Shown: in pieces, positions 42,803-50,851 of the stretch
How positions within the stretch are numbered: position 1 is the first letter of the stretch
Layout of the letters: each line of letters starts with the position of its first letter
DNA from: Stagnihabitans lacustris
Lineage (GTDB): Bacteria; Pseudomonadota; Alphaproteobacteria; Rhodobacterales; Rhodobacteraceae
Reading direction: 5' to 3'
DNA length: 64,000 nt
Assembly (NCBI RefSeq): GCF_025950525.1
Contig: NZ_JAPDGS010000001.1
Coordinates: forward strand, 186,001-250,000
Position numbers and translations under genes: made by a program
Notes under the pieces: generated by a model
The model's input: the letters and a program-made list of their open reading frames with translations, nothing else
Told to the model about the DNA's origin: nothing
The model's database searches: none

Positions 42803-44277
42803 CCAACGCGAACCAACTGACCATTGCCGCGGCGCGCGACGCCCTGCGCAAGCGCGAGATTTCGGCTGTTGACCTGACCATGGCTTGCCTGACGGCCATC
42901 GACGCGGGCGACAGGCTGAACGCCTTTGTCCACAAGACGCCAGAGATTGCCTTGGACCAGGCGCGGGCGGCGGATGAGCGTCTGAAGGGCGATGCGCCGG
43001 ATCTGTGCGGGATCCCCCTGGGGATAAAGGACCTGTTCTGCACCAAGGGCGTGCCGTCGCAGGCCGCCAGCCGCATCCTGCAGGGCTTCAAGCCGGAATA
43101 TGAATCGACGGTGACGTCGAAGCTGTTTGGCGCGGGGGCCGTGATGTTGGGGAAGCTCAACATGGACGAGTTCGCGATGGGGTCGTCGAACGAGACCTCG
43201 GTTTACGGGCCTGCGGTCAATCCGTGGAAGGTCGATGACCGGTTGTTGACGCCCGGGGGGTCCTCGGGTGGGTCTGCGGCGGCGGTGGCGGCGGATCTGT
43301 GCCTTGGCGCCACGGGGACCGATACCGGCGGGTCGATCCGCCAGCCTGCGGCTTTTACCGGGATCACCGGGATCAAGCCGACCTATGGGCGGGTGTCGCG
43401 CTGGGGCGTGGTGGCCTTTGCCTCGTCGCTGGATCAAGCCGGGCCGATGACCAAATCGGTGCGCGATGCGGCGATCTTTTTGGCCGCCATGTCGGGCCAT
43501 GACTCCAAGGATTCGACCAGCGCCGATATCGCGGTGCCGGATTTCGAGGCGGCCTTGACCGGCGACATCCGCGGTAAAAAGATCGGCATCCCGCGCGAAT
43601 ACCGGATGGAGGGGATGCCCGCCGAGATCGACGCGCTTTGGGCGCAGGGCATCGCCATGCTGAAGGATGCCGGCGCCGAGATCGTCGATATCAGCTTGCC
43701 GCATACGAAATATGCGCTGCCGGCCTATTACGTGATTGCTCCGGCCGAGGCGTCCAGCAACCTCGCCCGCTATGACGGGGTGCGCTATGGGCACCGCGCC
43801 AGCCTGGCCGCGGGCGATGGCATCACCGATATGTATGAAAAGACCCGGGCCGAGGGCTTTGGCCCCGAGGTCCAGCGCCGGATCATGGTCGGGACCTATG
43901 TCCTGTCAGCCGGGTTCTATGACGCCTATTACAACCGCGCGCGCAAGGTCCGCGCCCTGATCAAGCGCGACTTCGAAGAGGTCTTTGCGGCAGGGGTCGA
44001 TGCGATCCTGACGCCCGCCACGCCCTCCAGCGCCTTTGGTCTTGGAGAGATGGCTTCGGCGGACCCGGTCGAAATGTATCTGAACGACGTCTTCACCGTG
44101 ACCGTGAACCTGGCGGGCCTGCCGGGGGTGACGGTGCCTGTCGGGCTGGACGCCAAGGGCTTGCCGCTGGGTCTGCAGCTGATCGGGCGGCCCTGGGACG
44201 AGGCGGGGTTGCTGAACCATGCCTATGTGCTGGAACAGGCGGCGGGCTTTGTGGCGAAGCCTGCAAAATGGTGGTAA
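42799..44277 (+). CDS. gatA: Asp-tRNA(Asn)/Glu-tRNA(Gln) amidotransferase subunit A
   Basis: 492 residues. GatA is the amidase that frees ammonia from glutamine for the GatB transamidation. The Ser-cisSer-Lys triad is visible as the Lys in [10 protein letters not shown] and the two Ser in [15 protein letters not shown] and [11 protein letters not shown]. gatB is not in this window, so the operon is split. It is coupled to gatC by ATGA. Confidence 0.96.
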   Translation: MTNANQLTIAAARDALRKREISAVDLTMACLTAIDAGDRLNAFVHKTPEIALDQARAADERLKGDAPDLCGIPLGIKDLFCTKGVPSQAASRILQGFKPEYESTVTSKLFGAGAVMLGKLNMDEFAMGSSNETSVYGPAVNPWKVDDRLLTPGGSSGGSAAAVAADLCLGATGTDTGGSIRQPAAFTGITGIKPTYGRVSRWGVVAFASSLDQAGPMTKSVRDAAIFLAAMSGHDSKDSTSADIAVPDFEAALTGDIRGKKIGIPREYRMEGMPAEIDALWAQGIAMLKDAGAEIVDISLPHTKYALPAYYVIAPAEASSNLARYDGVRYGHRASLAAGDGITDMYEKTRAEGFGPEVQRRIMVGTYVLSAGFYDAYYNRARKVRALIKRDFEEVFAAGVDAILTPATPSSAFGLGEMASADPVEMYLNDVFTVTVNLAGLPGVTVPVGLDAKGLPLGLQLIGRPWDEAGLLNHAYVLEQAAGFVAKPAKWW

Positions 44278-44303
44278 GCGGCACAAACAGCAGGGGGCGG
44301 ACC

Positions 44304-45068
44304 ATGCGCAAGGCTTATTCTTTGGTGGCTCTGGCGGTTCTGGCGGCCTGTGGTCCGGTGGTGCCTGACAGCAATCCGCAGGGCGCGGGGTTCCAGGACT
44401 ATAACTCTTATGTCCGCAACAGTGTGGCGGGCAATCAGGCTTCGGCTTATCCGGGCGCAGGGATCGCGACCCCGCCCGTGACCGGCTTTTCCACCGACAG
44501 CGCCGCGGCGGCGATTGCGGCGGCAGAGGGCGGGACGGTGGCGCCGTTGAACGGGACGGGCTTTGGGGCAGTGACGGCCCAGGCCGGCGCGGCGCTTCCT
44601 GGCATCGACCCGGCCTGTCAGGGCCGCGGTCAGACCATGGCCGGCATCCAGGAGACGACCTCGGAGATGAACTACGCCGCCGGTGGCGTGTCCGACGAGC
44701 AGGACTTCGGCGCCGTCTCCAGCCGCGAATCGATTGAAAGCGACAAGCAGCGCATCGCCTGCAACCGTCAGCAATATGTCGTGGTCCAGCCCGGCGCCAT
44801 CCCGCAGCGTCCGAATGACGAGGGGCCGAATATCGCGGCCTATGCCCTGGCCACCAACAATGCGCCGGGGGTCAAGCTTTACAGCCGGCCGCCGTTTTAC
44901 CTGACCAATCCGGAAAAGGCCTGCGCCAAGTTCACCTCTTCGGACAAGGCGCAGCAGGCGTTTCTGGCGGCGGGCGGGCCGCAGCGGGACAGCAAGGCGC
45001 TGGACCCGGACGGCGACGGCTTTGCCTGCGCCTGGGACCCGCGGCCCTTCCGCGCTGCCACGCAGTAA
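44304..45068 (+). CDS. Excalibur-domain lipoprotein
   Basis: 254 residues. A lipoprotein signal ends at the lipobox LAAC (Cys 16), predicting a membrane-anchored periplasmic protein. The C-terminus has an Excalibur calcium-binding motif, DPDGDGFACAWDP, with a Cys pair (EKACAKF and FACAW). The middle is low complexity. The stop codon directly abuts the start of the amidase gene, so the two are probably expressed together; a link to cell wall handling is inference. Confidence 0.82.
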   Translation: MRKAYSLVALAVLAACGPVVPDSNPQGAGFQDYNSYVRNSVAGNQASAYPGAGIATPPVTGFSTDSAAAAIAAAEGGTVAPLNGTGFGAVTAQAGAALPGIDPACQGRGQTMAGIQETTSEMNYAAGGVSDEQDFGAVSSRESIESDKQRIACNRQQYVVVQPGAIPQRPNDEGPNIAAYALATNNAPGVKLYSRPPFYLTNPEKACAKFTSSDKAQQAFLAAGGPQRDSKALDPDGDGFACAWDPRPFRAATQ

Positions 45069-45713
45069 ATGGTCTCGCCCAACCACGGCGAAAGGCGCGG
45101 GGGGATGACCCCGCGCCTTGTCGTTTTGCACTATACCGCCATGGCGAGTTTCGCCGAGGCGCGGGCGCGGCTGTGTGATCCCGCGCATGAGGTTTCGGCG
45201 CATTGGCTGGTCGATGTCGATGGCAGGGCCGAAGCCCTGGTGGCAGAGGGTCGCCGCGCCTGGCACGCCGGGGCAGGGGCCTGGGGCGGCTGCACGGATG
45301 TGAATTCCGCCTCGGTGGGGATCGAGATCCAGAATGACGGCAGCAGTCCTTTCCCGGCGCGGCAGATGGCAGGGGTGGAGCGTTTGCTGGCGGATGTGCT
45401 GGGGCGCTGGGGGATAGCTCCTGAGGGCGTGATCGGCCATTCCGACATGGCGCCTTTGCGCAAGCAGGACCCGGGGCGGCGATTCGATTGGCGGGCGCTT
45501 GCGTCTGCGGGCCTGTCGGTCTGGCCCGAGGACCGGGTGGCCAAGGCGCAGGGGTTCACCTCTTGGGCGGCGGAGTTCGGCTATCGGGGGCCCGAGGACG
45601 CCGTGCTGGCGGCCTTTCGGCTGCGATTCCGGCCCTGGGGGCGCGGGCCGGTCTCTGCGGTGGATGCGGGGCTGATGCAGGACCTGGCGACGCGCTTTCC
45701 GGCTGTTGTTTAA
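45069..45713 (+). CDS. N-acetylmuramoyl-L-alanine amidase (Amidase_2)
   Basis: 214 residues. It cleaves the bond between muramic acid and the stem peptide. The N-terminus SPNHGERRGG and LVVLHYTAM (zinc His), then WHAGAGAW and GHSDMAPLRKQDPGRRFDW with the later ligands, fit the AmiD/AmpD fold. No signal peptide is seen, so it may act in the cytoplasm on recycled wall fragments as AmpD does. Confidence 0.9.
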   Translation: MVSPNHGERRGGMTPRLVVLHYTAMASFAEARARLCDPAHEVSAHWLVDVDGRAEALVAEGRRAWHAGAGAWGGCTDVNSASVGIEIQNDGSSPFPARQMAGVERLLADVLGRWGIAPEGVIGHSDMAPLRKQDPGRRFDWRALASAGLSVWPEDRVAKAQGFTSWAAEFGYRGPEDAVLAAFRLRFRPWGRGPVSAVDAGLMQDLATRFPAVV

Positions 45714-45776
45714 TCGAGCGGCCTTGCCGCATTGTTTTCATCTCGCCTCTGGGCCTGCGGCCCAACCGGCTCGGGG

Positions 45777-45805
45777 TTGACGATGCGGTGAGGTTGCGGC
45801 ATGAG
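45777..45805 (+). promoter_or_regulatory. Candidate rnpB promoter
   Basis: TTGACG (45777-45782), a 17-bp spacer and CATGAG (45800-45805) place a transcription start at about 45811, at the 5' end of the RNase P RNA. Confidence 0.55.
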
Positions 45806-45809
45806 GCCC

Positions 45810-46236
45810 TTGCGCGGAGAGCTGGATGACCGCGGGGGGCAACCCTCGAGGAAAGTCCGGACTCCAGGAAGTAAGGGTGCCGGGTAACGCCCGGCGGGGG
45901 CAACCCCAGGGAAAGCGCCACAGAGAAAAGTCTGCCGGGCCTAAGGGGGGCAACCCCTGGCGGCTGGTGATGGTGAAACGGTGGGGTAAGAGCCCACCAC
46001 GGACCTGGCAACAGGGACGGTATGGCAAGCCCCACCCGGAGCAATGCCGAATAGGGGTCCTGTCGCGGAAAGGTCCGGACCGACAGCGAAAGCTGCCGGA
46101 GACCTCCGCGGGGGAGCTTCGACCCAGGGACCCGGGTTGGCAGCTTGACCGCCGTGGCGACACGGTTGGCAGAGGAATGGTCATCCAGGGGAGAGATCCC
46201 CGGACAGAATCCGGCTTACAGGCTCTCCGCGCAAAT
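45810..46236 (+). ncRNA. rnpB: RNase P RNA (class A)
   Basis: The catalytic RNA of RNase P, which matures tRNA 5' ends. The P1 stem pairs TTGCGCGGAGAGC (45810-45822) with GCTCTCCGCGCAA (46222-46234). The universal core segments GAGGAAAGTCCGGACTCC and ACAGAATCCGGCTTA are present at the expected ends, and GGGCAACCCC-type loops lie between. Length and layout match the alphaproteobacterial type. The ends are estimated from P1. Confidence 0.94.
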
Positions 46237-46350
46237 CATTAAGGGTAAAAACCGCGGCTTGGCCTGTTGACTCTGCCGGGGGGACGGGTAAAAGGCAGGC
46301 TGATCATTTTGACGGGGGCCACGGGCTTTCCCGCTGCAGGAGAAACGACT

Positions 46351-46518
46351 ATGGCCAAACCGGCGACGATCAAGATCCGTCTGAACTCGACGGCTGGCAC
46401 CGGGCACTTCTATGTGACCAAGAAGAACGCTCGGACCATGACCGAGAAGATGACGGTCAACAAGTATGACCCCGTCAAGCGCGAGCATGTCGAATACAAG
46501 GAAGGCAAGATCAAGTAA
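46351..46518 (+). CDS. rpmG: 50S ribosomal protein L33
   Basis: 55 residues, lysine-rich: [19 protein letters not shown] and [18 protein letters not shown] are classical L33. The Cys zinc ribbon seen in some L33 forms is absent, so this is the zinc-independent form. AGGAGA precedes the ATG, and a terminator follows at 46545. Confidence 0.97.
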   Translation: MAKPATIKIRLNSTAGTGHFYVTKKNARTMTEKMTVNKYDPVKREHVEYKEGKIK

Positions 46519-46544
46519 GATCTGCCCCTTTGGGACTGTGCAAG

Positions 46545-46569
46545 GCCGCTCCTTCTGGGGCGGCTTTTT
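46545..46569 (+). terminator. Rho-independent terminator of rpmG
   Basis: GCCGCTCC and GGGGCGGC pair around TTCT and are followed by five T residues. Confidence 0.85.
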
Positions 46570-46585
46570 GCTTTGGAGGCGGTGC

Positions 46586-47104
46586 ATGCGCGTGATGATT
46601 GTCGGGCAGCCCGGATCGGGCAAGAGCTGGCTTGCGTCCGAGCTGGCGGGGCGGCTGGGCCTGCCGCTGTATCACATGGATCATATCCATTGGCAGCCCG
46701 GCTGGGTCGCGCGGCCCGAGGCCGAGAAGACGGCGCTGGCCCAAGAGATCGAGGCCCAGGAGGCCTGGGTCTTCGAGGGCAATTACAGTCCCACAGTGGC
46801 GCATCGGGTGGCGCGGGCGGACCTGGTCATCTGGCTGGACCTGCCGCTGGGGCTGCGGCTTTGGCGGGTCACATGGCGCAAGGTGACGGGCTGGGGGCTT
46901 GCCCGCCCCGACATGGCGCCGGGCTGCCCAGAGGGGCTGGGGCCCGAGGCCTGGGCCTTCTATCGCTATATCTGGGATACTAGGTCTACGGGGCGTGCGC
47001 GCCTTGCCCTGGTCGTGGGGCTTGCGGGCCCCAAGCTGCGGCACATGACCAACCGCAGGGCCGTGGCGCGGTTCCTGCGCGACCTGGGGGCAAGCGACAA
47101 ATGA
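46586..47104 (+). CDS. P-loop kinase, FlaR/adenylate kinase-like
   Basis: 172 residues. Walker A is GQPGSGKSWLA near the N-terminus; HMDHIHWQPGW and VFEGNYSPTVAHRV match proteins annotated as DNA topology modulation protein FlaR or adenylate kinase-like. The true substrate is unknown; a nucleotide or nucleoside kinase is likely. GGAGG precedes the ATG. It shares a bidirectional terminator with the convergent BI-1 gene. Confidence 0.82.
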   Translation: MRVMIVGQPGSGKSWLASELAGRLGLPLYHMDHIHWQPGWVARPEAEKTALAQEIEAQEAWVFEGNYSPTVAHRVARADLVIWLDLPLGLRLWRVTWRKVTGWGLARPDMAPGCPEGLGPEAWAFYRYIWDTRSTGRARLALVVGLAGPKLRHMTNRRAVARFLRDLGASDK

Positions 47105-47130
47105 AAAGGCCGGGGTTTCCCCCGGCCTTT
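47105..47130. terminator. Bidirectional terminator
   Basis: AAAGGCCGGGG and CCCCGGCCTTT form a stem with A and T runs on both sides, serving the convergent kinase and BI-1 genes. Confidence 0.8.
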
Positions 47131-47150
47131 CGGTTGCGATGCTGGACCGC

Positions 47151-47930
47151 TTATTCGTTCTTTTGGCCCAGGAACTGAAGCAGGAAGGTGAAGAGGTTGA
47201 TGAAGTCCAGATACAGGGTCAGAGCGCCCATGATCGCCGACTTCTCCAGCCATTCTTGGTCGCCGCCACGGGCGTGCTGGACATAGTTCACCTTGATCGC
47301 CTGGGTGTCATAGACGGTCAGGCCGGCAAACAGCAGCACCCCGATGAACGAGATGGCGAAGGCCAAGGCGCCCGAACCGAGGAAGATGTTCACGATCGAG
47401 GCGACCATCAGCCCGACCACGCCCATCATCAGGAAGGACCCGAAGCCCGACAGGTCACGCTTGGTCGTGTAACCATAGAGGCTGAGCGCCGCGAAGGATG
47501 CCGAGGTCGCAAGGAAGGTCGAGGCAATCGAGCCGCCGGTATAGATCAGGAAGATCGAGGACAGCGACACGCCCATCGCCGTGGCGAAGACGTAAAAGAA
47601 CAGCTGCGCCGCTGCTGCCGACAGGCGGGGCACCGCGGCCGAAAAGCCGAAGACCATGACCAGCGGCAGGAACATCACGACCCATTTCAGGGGCGAGAGA
47701 TACAGCGCCTCTCCCATGCCCGTCAGATAGGTGCTTGCGCCGATCTGCACCGCCTCGGCCGAGCCGGGAACATCGGTCACCGCAAGGCCCGAAATCGCCC
47801 AAGCCGCCGCAGCAGTCACCAGCATGCCCACGGACATCGTGCCGTAGACCTTGTTCATATGCGCCCGCAGGCCCGCGTCGATGGCAAGGCCGGCACTGGC
47901 GCCGTAAGTCCGCGTCTGAAAGTCAGCCAT
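47151..47930 (-). CDS. Bax inhibitor-1/YccA family membrane protein
   Basis: 259 residues with about seven membrane helices (for example VGMLVTAAAAWAISGLAV and WVVMFLPLVMVFGFSA). The family region YTGGSIASTFLATSASFAA and GVLLFAGLTVYDTQAIK are typical, and the C-terminus LTLYLDFINLFTFLLQFLG is diagnostic. Bacterial members include YccA, which modulates FtsH, and calcium-leak channels. AGAGGA precedes the ATG. Confidence 0.93.
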   Translation of the reverse strand: MADFQTRTYGASAGLAIDAGLRAHMNKVYGTMSVGMLVTAAAAWAISGLAVTDVPGSAEAVQIGASTYLTGMGEALYLSPLKWVVMFLPLVMVFGFSAAVPRLSAAAAQLFFYVFATAMGVSLSSIFLIYTGGSIASTFLATSASFAALSLYGYTTKRDLSGFGSFLMMGVVGLMVASIVNIFLGSGALAFAISFIGVLLFAGLTVYDTQAIKVNYVQHARGGDQEWLEKSAIMGALTLYLDFINLFTFLLQFLGQKNE

Positions 47931-48036
47931 TTTTTCCTCTGTCTGTCACAAGGGCCGGGACTGCCGGCCACTTGAAACAACATATCGGAAGGCTTGGTGG
48001 CGATTTCAAGGATGACATCGGCCGCACACGCCGATT

Positions 48037-48252
48037 TCAGCGCTTTTGCCAGTGGTCGGGGGCGTCCCACAGCGGGCGCGTCGCCTCGCGTCGGGCCTCT
48101 TCGGCGGTCAGGCCGATGTCACGCAACATATGCGCGTCAAGTGCGGCCAGGCCCTTGCGGCTTTGGTGCAGAGCAAGGGCGCGGGCGATGATGTGCCAGA
48201 AGCGGCGGCGGGTGGCTAGGCGGCGGGCACGCAAGCGCAGCGCGAGTTCCAT
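48037..48252 (-). CDS. DUF1127 small protein
   Basis: 71 residues, Arg-rich. The C-terminal DUF1127 motif is GLAALDAHMLRDIGLTAEEA. Small DUF1127 proteins in alphaproteobacteria affect RNA turnover and phosphate or carbon metabolism. The start codon lies next to one arm of a perfect 15-bp inverted repeat shared with the divergent LysR gene. Confidence 0.8.
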   Translation of the reverse strand: MELALRLRARRLATRRRFWHIIARALALHQSRKGLAALDAHMLRDIGLTAEEARREATRPLWDAPDHWQKR

Positions 48253-48359
48253 CACAAATCCTGATGCAAAGGGTGGTTCCATCTGTCTTGCAGATGATGC
48301 GCCTTTCTGCGACACAACGGAAATGAATGAATGTGCAAAGATGAATCAGGATTTGTGAT
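48251..48359. promoter_or_regulatory. 15-bp inverted repeat flanking a divergent promoter region
   Basis: ATCACAAATCCTGAT (48251-48265) and ATCAGGATTTGTGAT (48345-48359) are perfect complements. Each arm lies directly at a start codon, so both the DUF1127 and LysR messages begin with the same AGGATTTGTG leader that holds their ribosome binding sites. Confidence 0.7.
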
Positions 48360-49244
48360 ATGCCGCGCAATCTGGACCTGACCGCGCTGCGGTCCTTCGT
48401 GACCATCGTGGACGCCGGCGGGGTGACGCGGGCGGCCGGGTTCCTGAACCTGACGCAATCGGCGGTCTCGATGCAGATGCGGCGGCTGGAGGACGGCTTG
48501 GGGGTGAAGCTTTTGGACCGGTCGTCGCGCAAGCTGGCGCCGACGGCGGCGGGCGAGCAGCTGTTGTCCTATGCGCGGCGGATGCTGGCGCTGAATGATC
48601 AGGTTTACGGCCTGTTGACCCATGCGCAGTTCGAGGGCGAATTGACGCTGGGCGTGCCCCATGACATCGTTTATCCGGCCATTCCTCAGGTTCTTCAACG
48701 CTTTGCGGTCGAGTTTCCCAAGGTCAAGGTGCGGCTTTTGTCCTCGTTCACCCGCATCCTGAAAGAGCAGTTCGGGCGTGGAGAGGCGGATATCATCCTG
48801 ACCACCGAAGACGGCGTCGATCAGGGCGGCGAAAGCCTGACCGAGCTGCAGCTTGTCTGGGTGGGGGCGCCGGGGGGGCAGGCCTGGCGGCAAAGGCCAC
48901 TGCCGCTGGCCTATGAACAGCGCTGCATCTTTCGCCAGGCCGTCCAGCAGCGGCTGGATGCGCAGGGCATTTCCTGGACCCTGGCCGTGGACAGCGACAA
49001 CACCCGCACCGTCGAAGCCACGGTCAGCGCCGATCTGGCCGTCCACACCGTGCTGGAGGGCACCGAGCCCCGCCATGTCGAGCGCATCGCCCATGGCGGC
49101 GCCTTGCCCGAACTGGGGCGGCTGAAGATCAACCTGTATCAGGGTCACGTGCCCAGCCCGGCGGTCGATTGCTTGGCGCAGCTGATCCGGGCGGCCTATG
49201 CCCACCGCCGGGCTCTGCCGAAGGAAGAGTTGGCTTTCGCCTAG
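48360..49244 (+). CDS. LysR-type transcriptional regulator
   Basis: 294 residues. The N-terminal helix-turn-helix reads LTALRSFVTIVDAGGVTRAA then LNLTQSAVSMQMRRLE, and the effector domain starts ELTLGVPHDIVYPAIPQVLQ. It resembles regulators of DUF1127-linked genes in Rhodobacterales, but its ligand is unknown. Divergence from the DUF1127 gene makes that gene the likely target. Confidence 0.9.
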   Translation: MPRNLDLTALRSFVTIVDAGGVTRAAGFLNLTQSAVSMQMRRLEDGLGVKLLDRSSRKLAPTAAGEQLLSYARRMLALNDQVYGLLTHAQFEGELTLGVPHDIVYPAIPQVLQRFAVEFPKVKVRLLSSFTRILKEQFGRGEADIILTTEDGVDQGGESLTELQLVWVGAPGGQAWRQRPLPLAYEQRCIFRQAVQQRLDAQGISWTLAVDSDNTRTVEATVSADLAVHTVLEGTEPRHVERIAHGGALPELGRLKINLYQGHVPSPAVDCLAQLIRAAYAHRRALPKEELAFA

Positions 49245-49255
49245 GGGTGGAATCA

Positions 49256-49309
49256 TTGCATAATGCAAAGGTTGACCCAGGGGAAATTTGCAAAATGCAT
49301 TGCAAAATG
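49256..49309. promoter_or_regulatory. Cluster of TTGCA-type sites upstream of the XRE gene
   Basis: TTGCATAATGCAA (49256-49268) is a 13-bp palindrome. TTGCAAAATG occurs twice (49288-49297 and 49300-49309), forming TTTGCAAA-ATGC-ATTGCAAA, close to the TTTGCAAA-type repeats reported for PccR/RamB regulators. The rest of the 285-bp gap (to 49529) holds a small hairpin (CTCTCCC / GGGAGAG) and no gene. Confidence 0.5.
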
Positions 49310-49529
49310 GAACTCTCCCCAAGGGAGAGTGGCGCGGCGTTCAAAACCCCCTGCGGCGATTTGGACAGTTCTGTGGGGCTTTCTTGTGCAGCCGTGCAAT
49401 TCACCCTGTTCTAAAAGACAGGGGGTGGATGCGATAAACCGCTTGGTTGCACCCTTGTCGCCCATGGCGCGAGTTTGGCATGAAACTTGCTTATACATTT
49501 GTGGGGACGGTAGAGAGTCAGGAGCACCA

Positions 49530-49883
49530 ATGAAGCACCCGGTTGACGCCCATGTGGGCAAACGTATTCGCCATCGGCGCTGGATGGTCGGTATCACGCA
49601 ACAACAACTGGCCGAAAAGGTCGGGATCAAATTCCAGCAGGTCCAGAAGTATGAAACCGGGATGAACCGGGTTTCGGCCTCGCGTCTGTGGGACATCGCC
49701 GAGACTTTGGGCGTGTCGATCAGCTTTTTCTTCGAAGGGCTGGCTGGCGCCGAGGCCGCGCAGGCCAATGACATGATGAACGACAAAGAGGCCGCCGAAC
49801 TGGTGCGGTCCTATTATGCGATCCCCGAGGCGCAGCGCCGCCGCCTGTTCGATCTGGCCCGGGTTCTGTCCGAGGCTGCTTGA
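49530..49883 (+). CDS. XRE family helix-turn-helix regulator
   Basis: 117 residues. The Cro/CI-type domain is GKRIRHRRWMVGITQQQLAEKVGIKFQQVQKYETG (about residues 10-44), followed by a helical tail. The type is common in Rhodobacterales. GGAG precedes the ATG at 49530. Its stop overlaps a possible TTG start of the phosphatase gene, so the two may be co-expressed. Confidence 0.88.
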   Translation: MKHPVDAHVGKRIRHRRWMVGITQQQLAEKVGIKFQQVQKYETGMNRVSASRLWDIAETLGVSISFFFEGLAGAEAAQANDMMNDKEAAELVRSYYAIPEAQRRRLFDLARVLSEAA

Positions 49884-49930
49884 CCGATACCCTGACGCCC
49901 TCTATCGCCGGGGAAGCGATGGAGGGTGGC

Positions 49931-50719
49931 ATGGACAAAGCCTTGGCGGATGACCTGATGAGCGTGGCCGATGCGCTGGCCGATGCGGCGCGCGAGGCCA
50001 CGCTTTTGCATTTCCGCACCGATCTGACGGCGGACAACAAAGAGGCCGACCGGTTCGACCCGGTCACGGTGGCCGACCGCCTGTCCGAAACAAGGATGCG
50101 CGAGATCCTGGCCGCGCGCCGGCCGCATGACGGCATCCTGGGCGAGGAATTCGGGACGACCGAGGGGACTTCGGGCCTGACCTGGGTGCTGGACCCTATC
50201 GACGGGACGCGGTCCTATCTGTCCGGCACGCCGACCTGGGGCGTGCTGATCGCGGTCATGGATGCCACGGGGCCGATTTATGGCCTGATCGACCAACCTT
50301 ACATCGGCGAACGGTTCATGGGCGGCCTGGGGCGCGCTGAACTGACCGGCCCTCTGGGGCGTCGGGTGCTGAAGACCCGCACCGCCCGGCCGCTTTCGGA
50401 CGCAATCTTGTTCACCACATTCCCCGAGGTTGGCACCTTGGCTGAACGCGCCGCCTTTGACCGCGTGAAGGCGGGGGCCAAGCTGACCCGCTATGGCACC
50501 GATTGCTATGCCTATGGGCTGATTGCGGCGGGGCAGATCGACTTGGTGATCGAGGCGGGCTTGCAGGCCTATGACGTCCAGGGCCCGATTGCCGTGATCG
50601 AGGCCGCGGGCGGCGTCGTCACCAACTGGGAGGGCGGCAAGGCCCATATGGGGGGCCGTGTGCTGGCGGCGGCCAATCCCACGATCCATGCCGAGGCGCT
50701 GGCGCTGTTGAACGCCTGA
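49931..50719 (+). CDS. Inositol monophosphatase family phosphatase (HisN-like)
   Basis: 262 residues from the chosen start. The Mg-dependent phosphatase motifs are LGEEFG, DPIDGTRSYLSGTPTWG and the late AYDVQGPIAVIEAAGG. Proteins of this type in alphaproteobacteria often serve as histidinol-phosphate phosphatase; inositol phosphates are the alternative. The ATG at 49931 has GGAGGG before it; TTG at 49880 (4-nt overlap with the XRE gene) and ATG at 49919 are possible starts. Confidence 0.85.
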   Translation: MDKALADDLMSVADALADAAREATLLHFRTDLTADNKEADRFDPVTVADRLSETRMREILAARRPHDGILGEEFGTTEGTSGLTWVLDPIDGTRSYLSGTPTWGVLIAVMDATGPIYGLIDQPYIGERFMGGLGRAELTGPLGRRVLKTRTARPLSDAILFTTFPEVGTLAERAAFDRVKAGAKLTRYGTDCYAYGLIAAGQIDLVIEAGLQAYDVQGPIAVIEAAGGVVTNWEGGKAHMGGRVLAAANPTIHAEALALLNA

Positions 50720-50721
50720 TT

Positions 50722-50741
50722 GCGCGAAACTGTTTTCGCGC
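50722..50741 (+). terminator. Hairpin after the phosphatase gene
   Basis: GCGCGAAA and TTTCGCGC are perfect 8-bp arms around CTGT, 3 bp after the stop codon. A second GC-rich hairpin follows; there is no strong T tract. Confidence 0.5.
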
Positions 50742-50851
50742 CCCGGCCCTTTGCGGCGCGGGGGATTTCTGGTAGGGTTCCGCGGCGCGAGTCCTTGCCC
50801 CTTCTGTCGCGCCACGGACCCAAACACCGAAGGGGGTGAAAGGGTCCCCTC

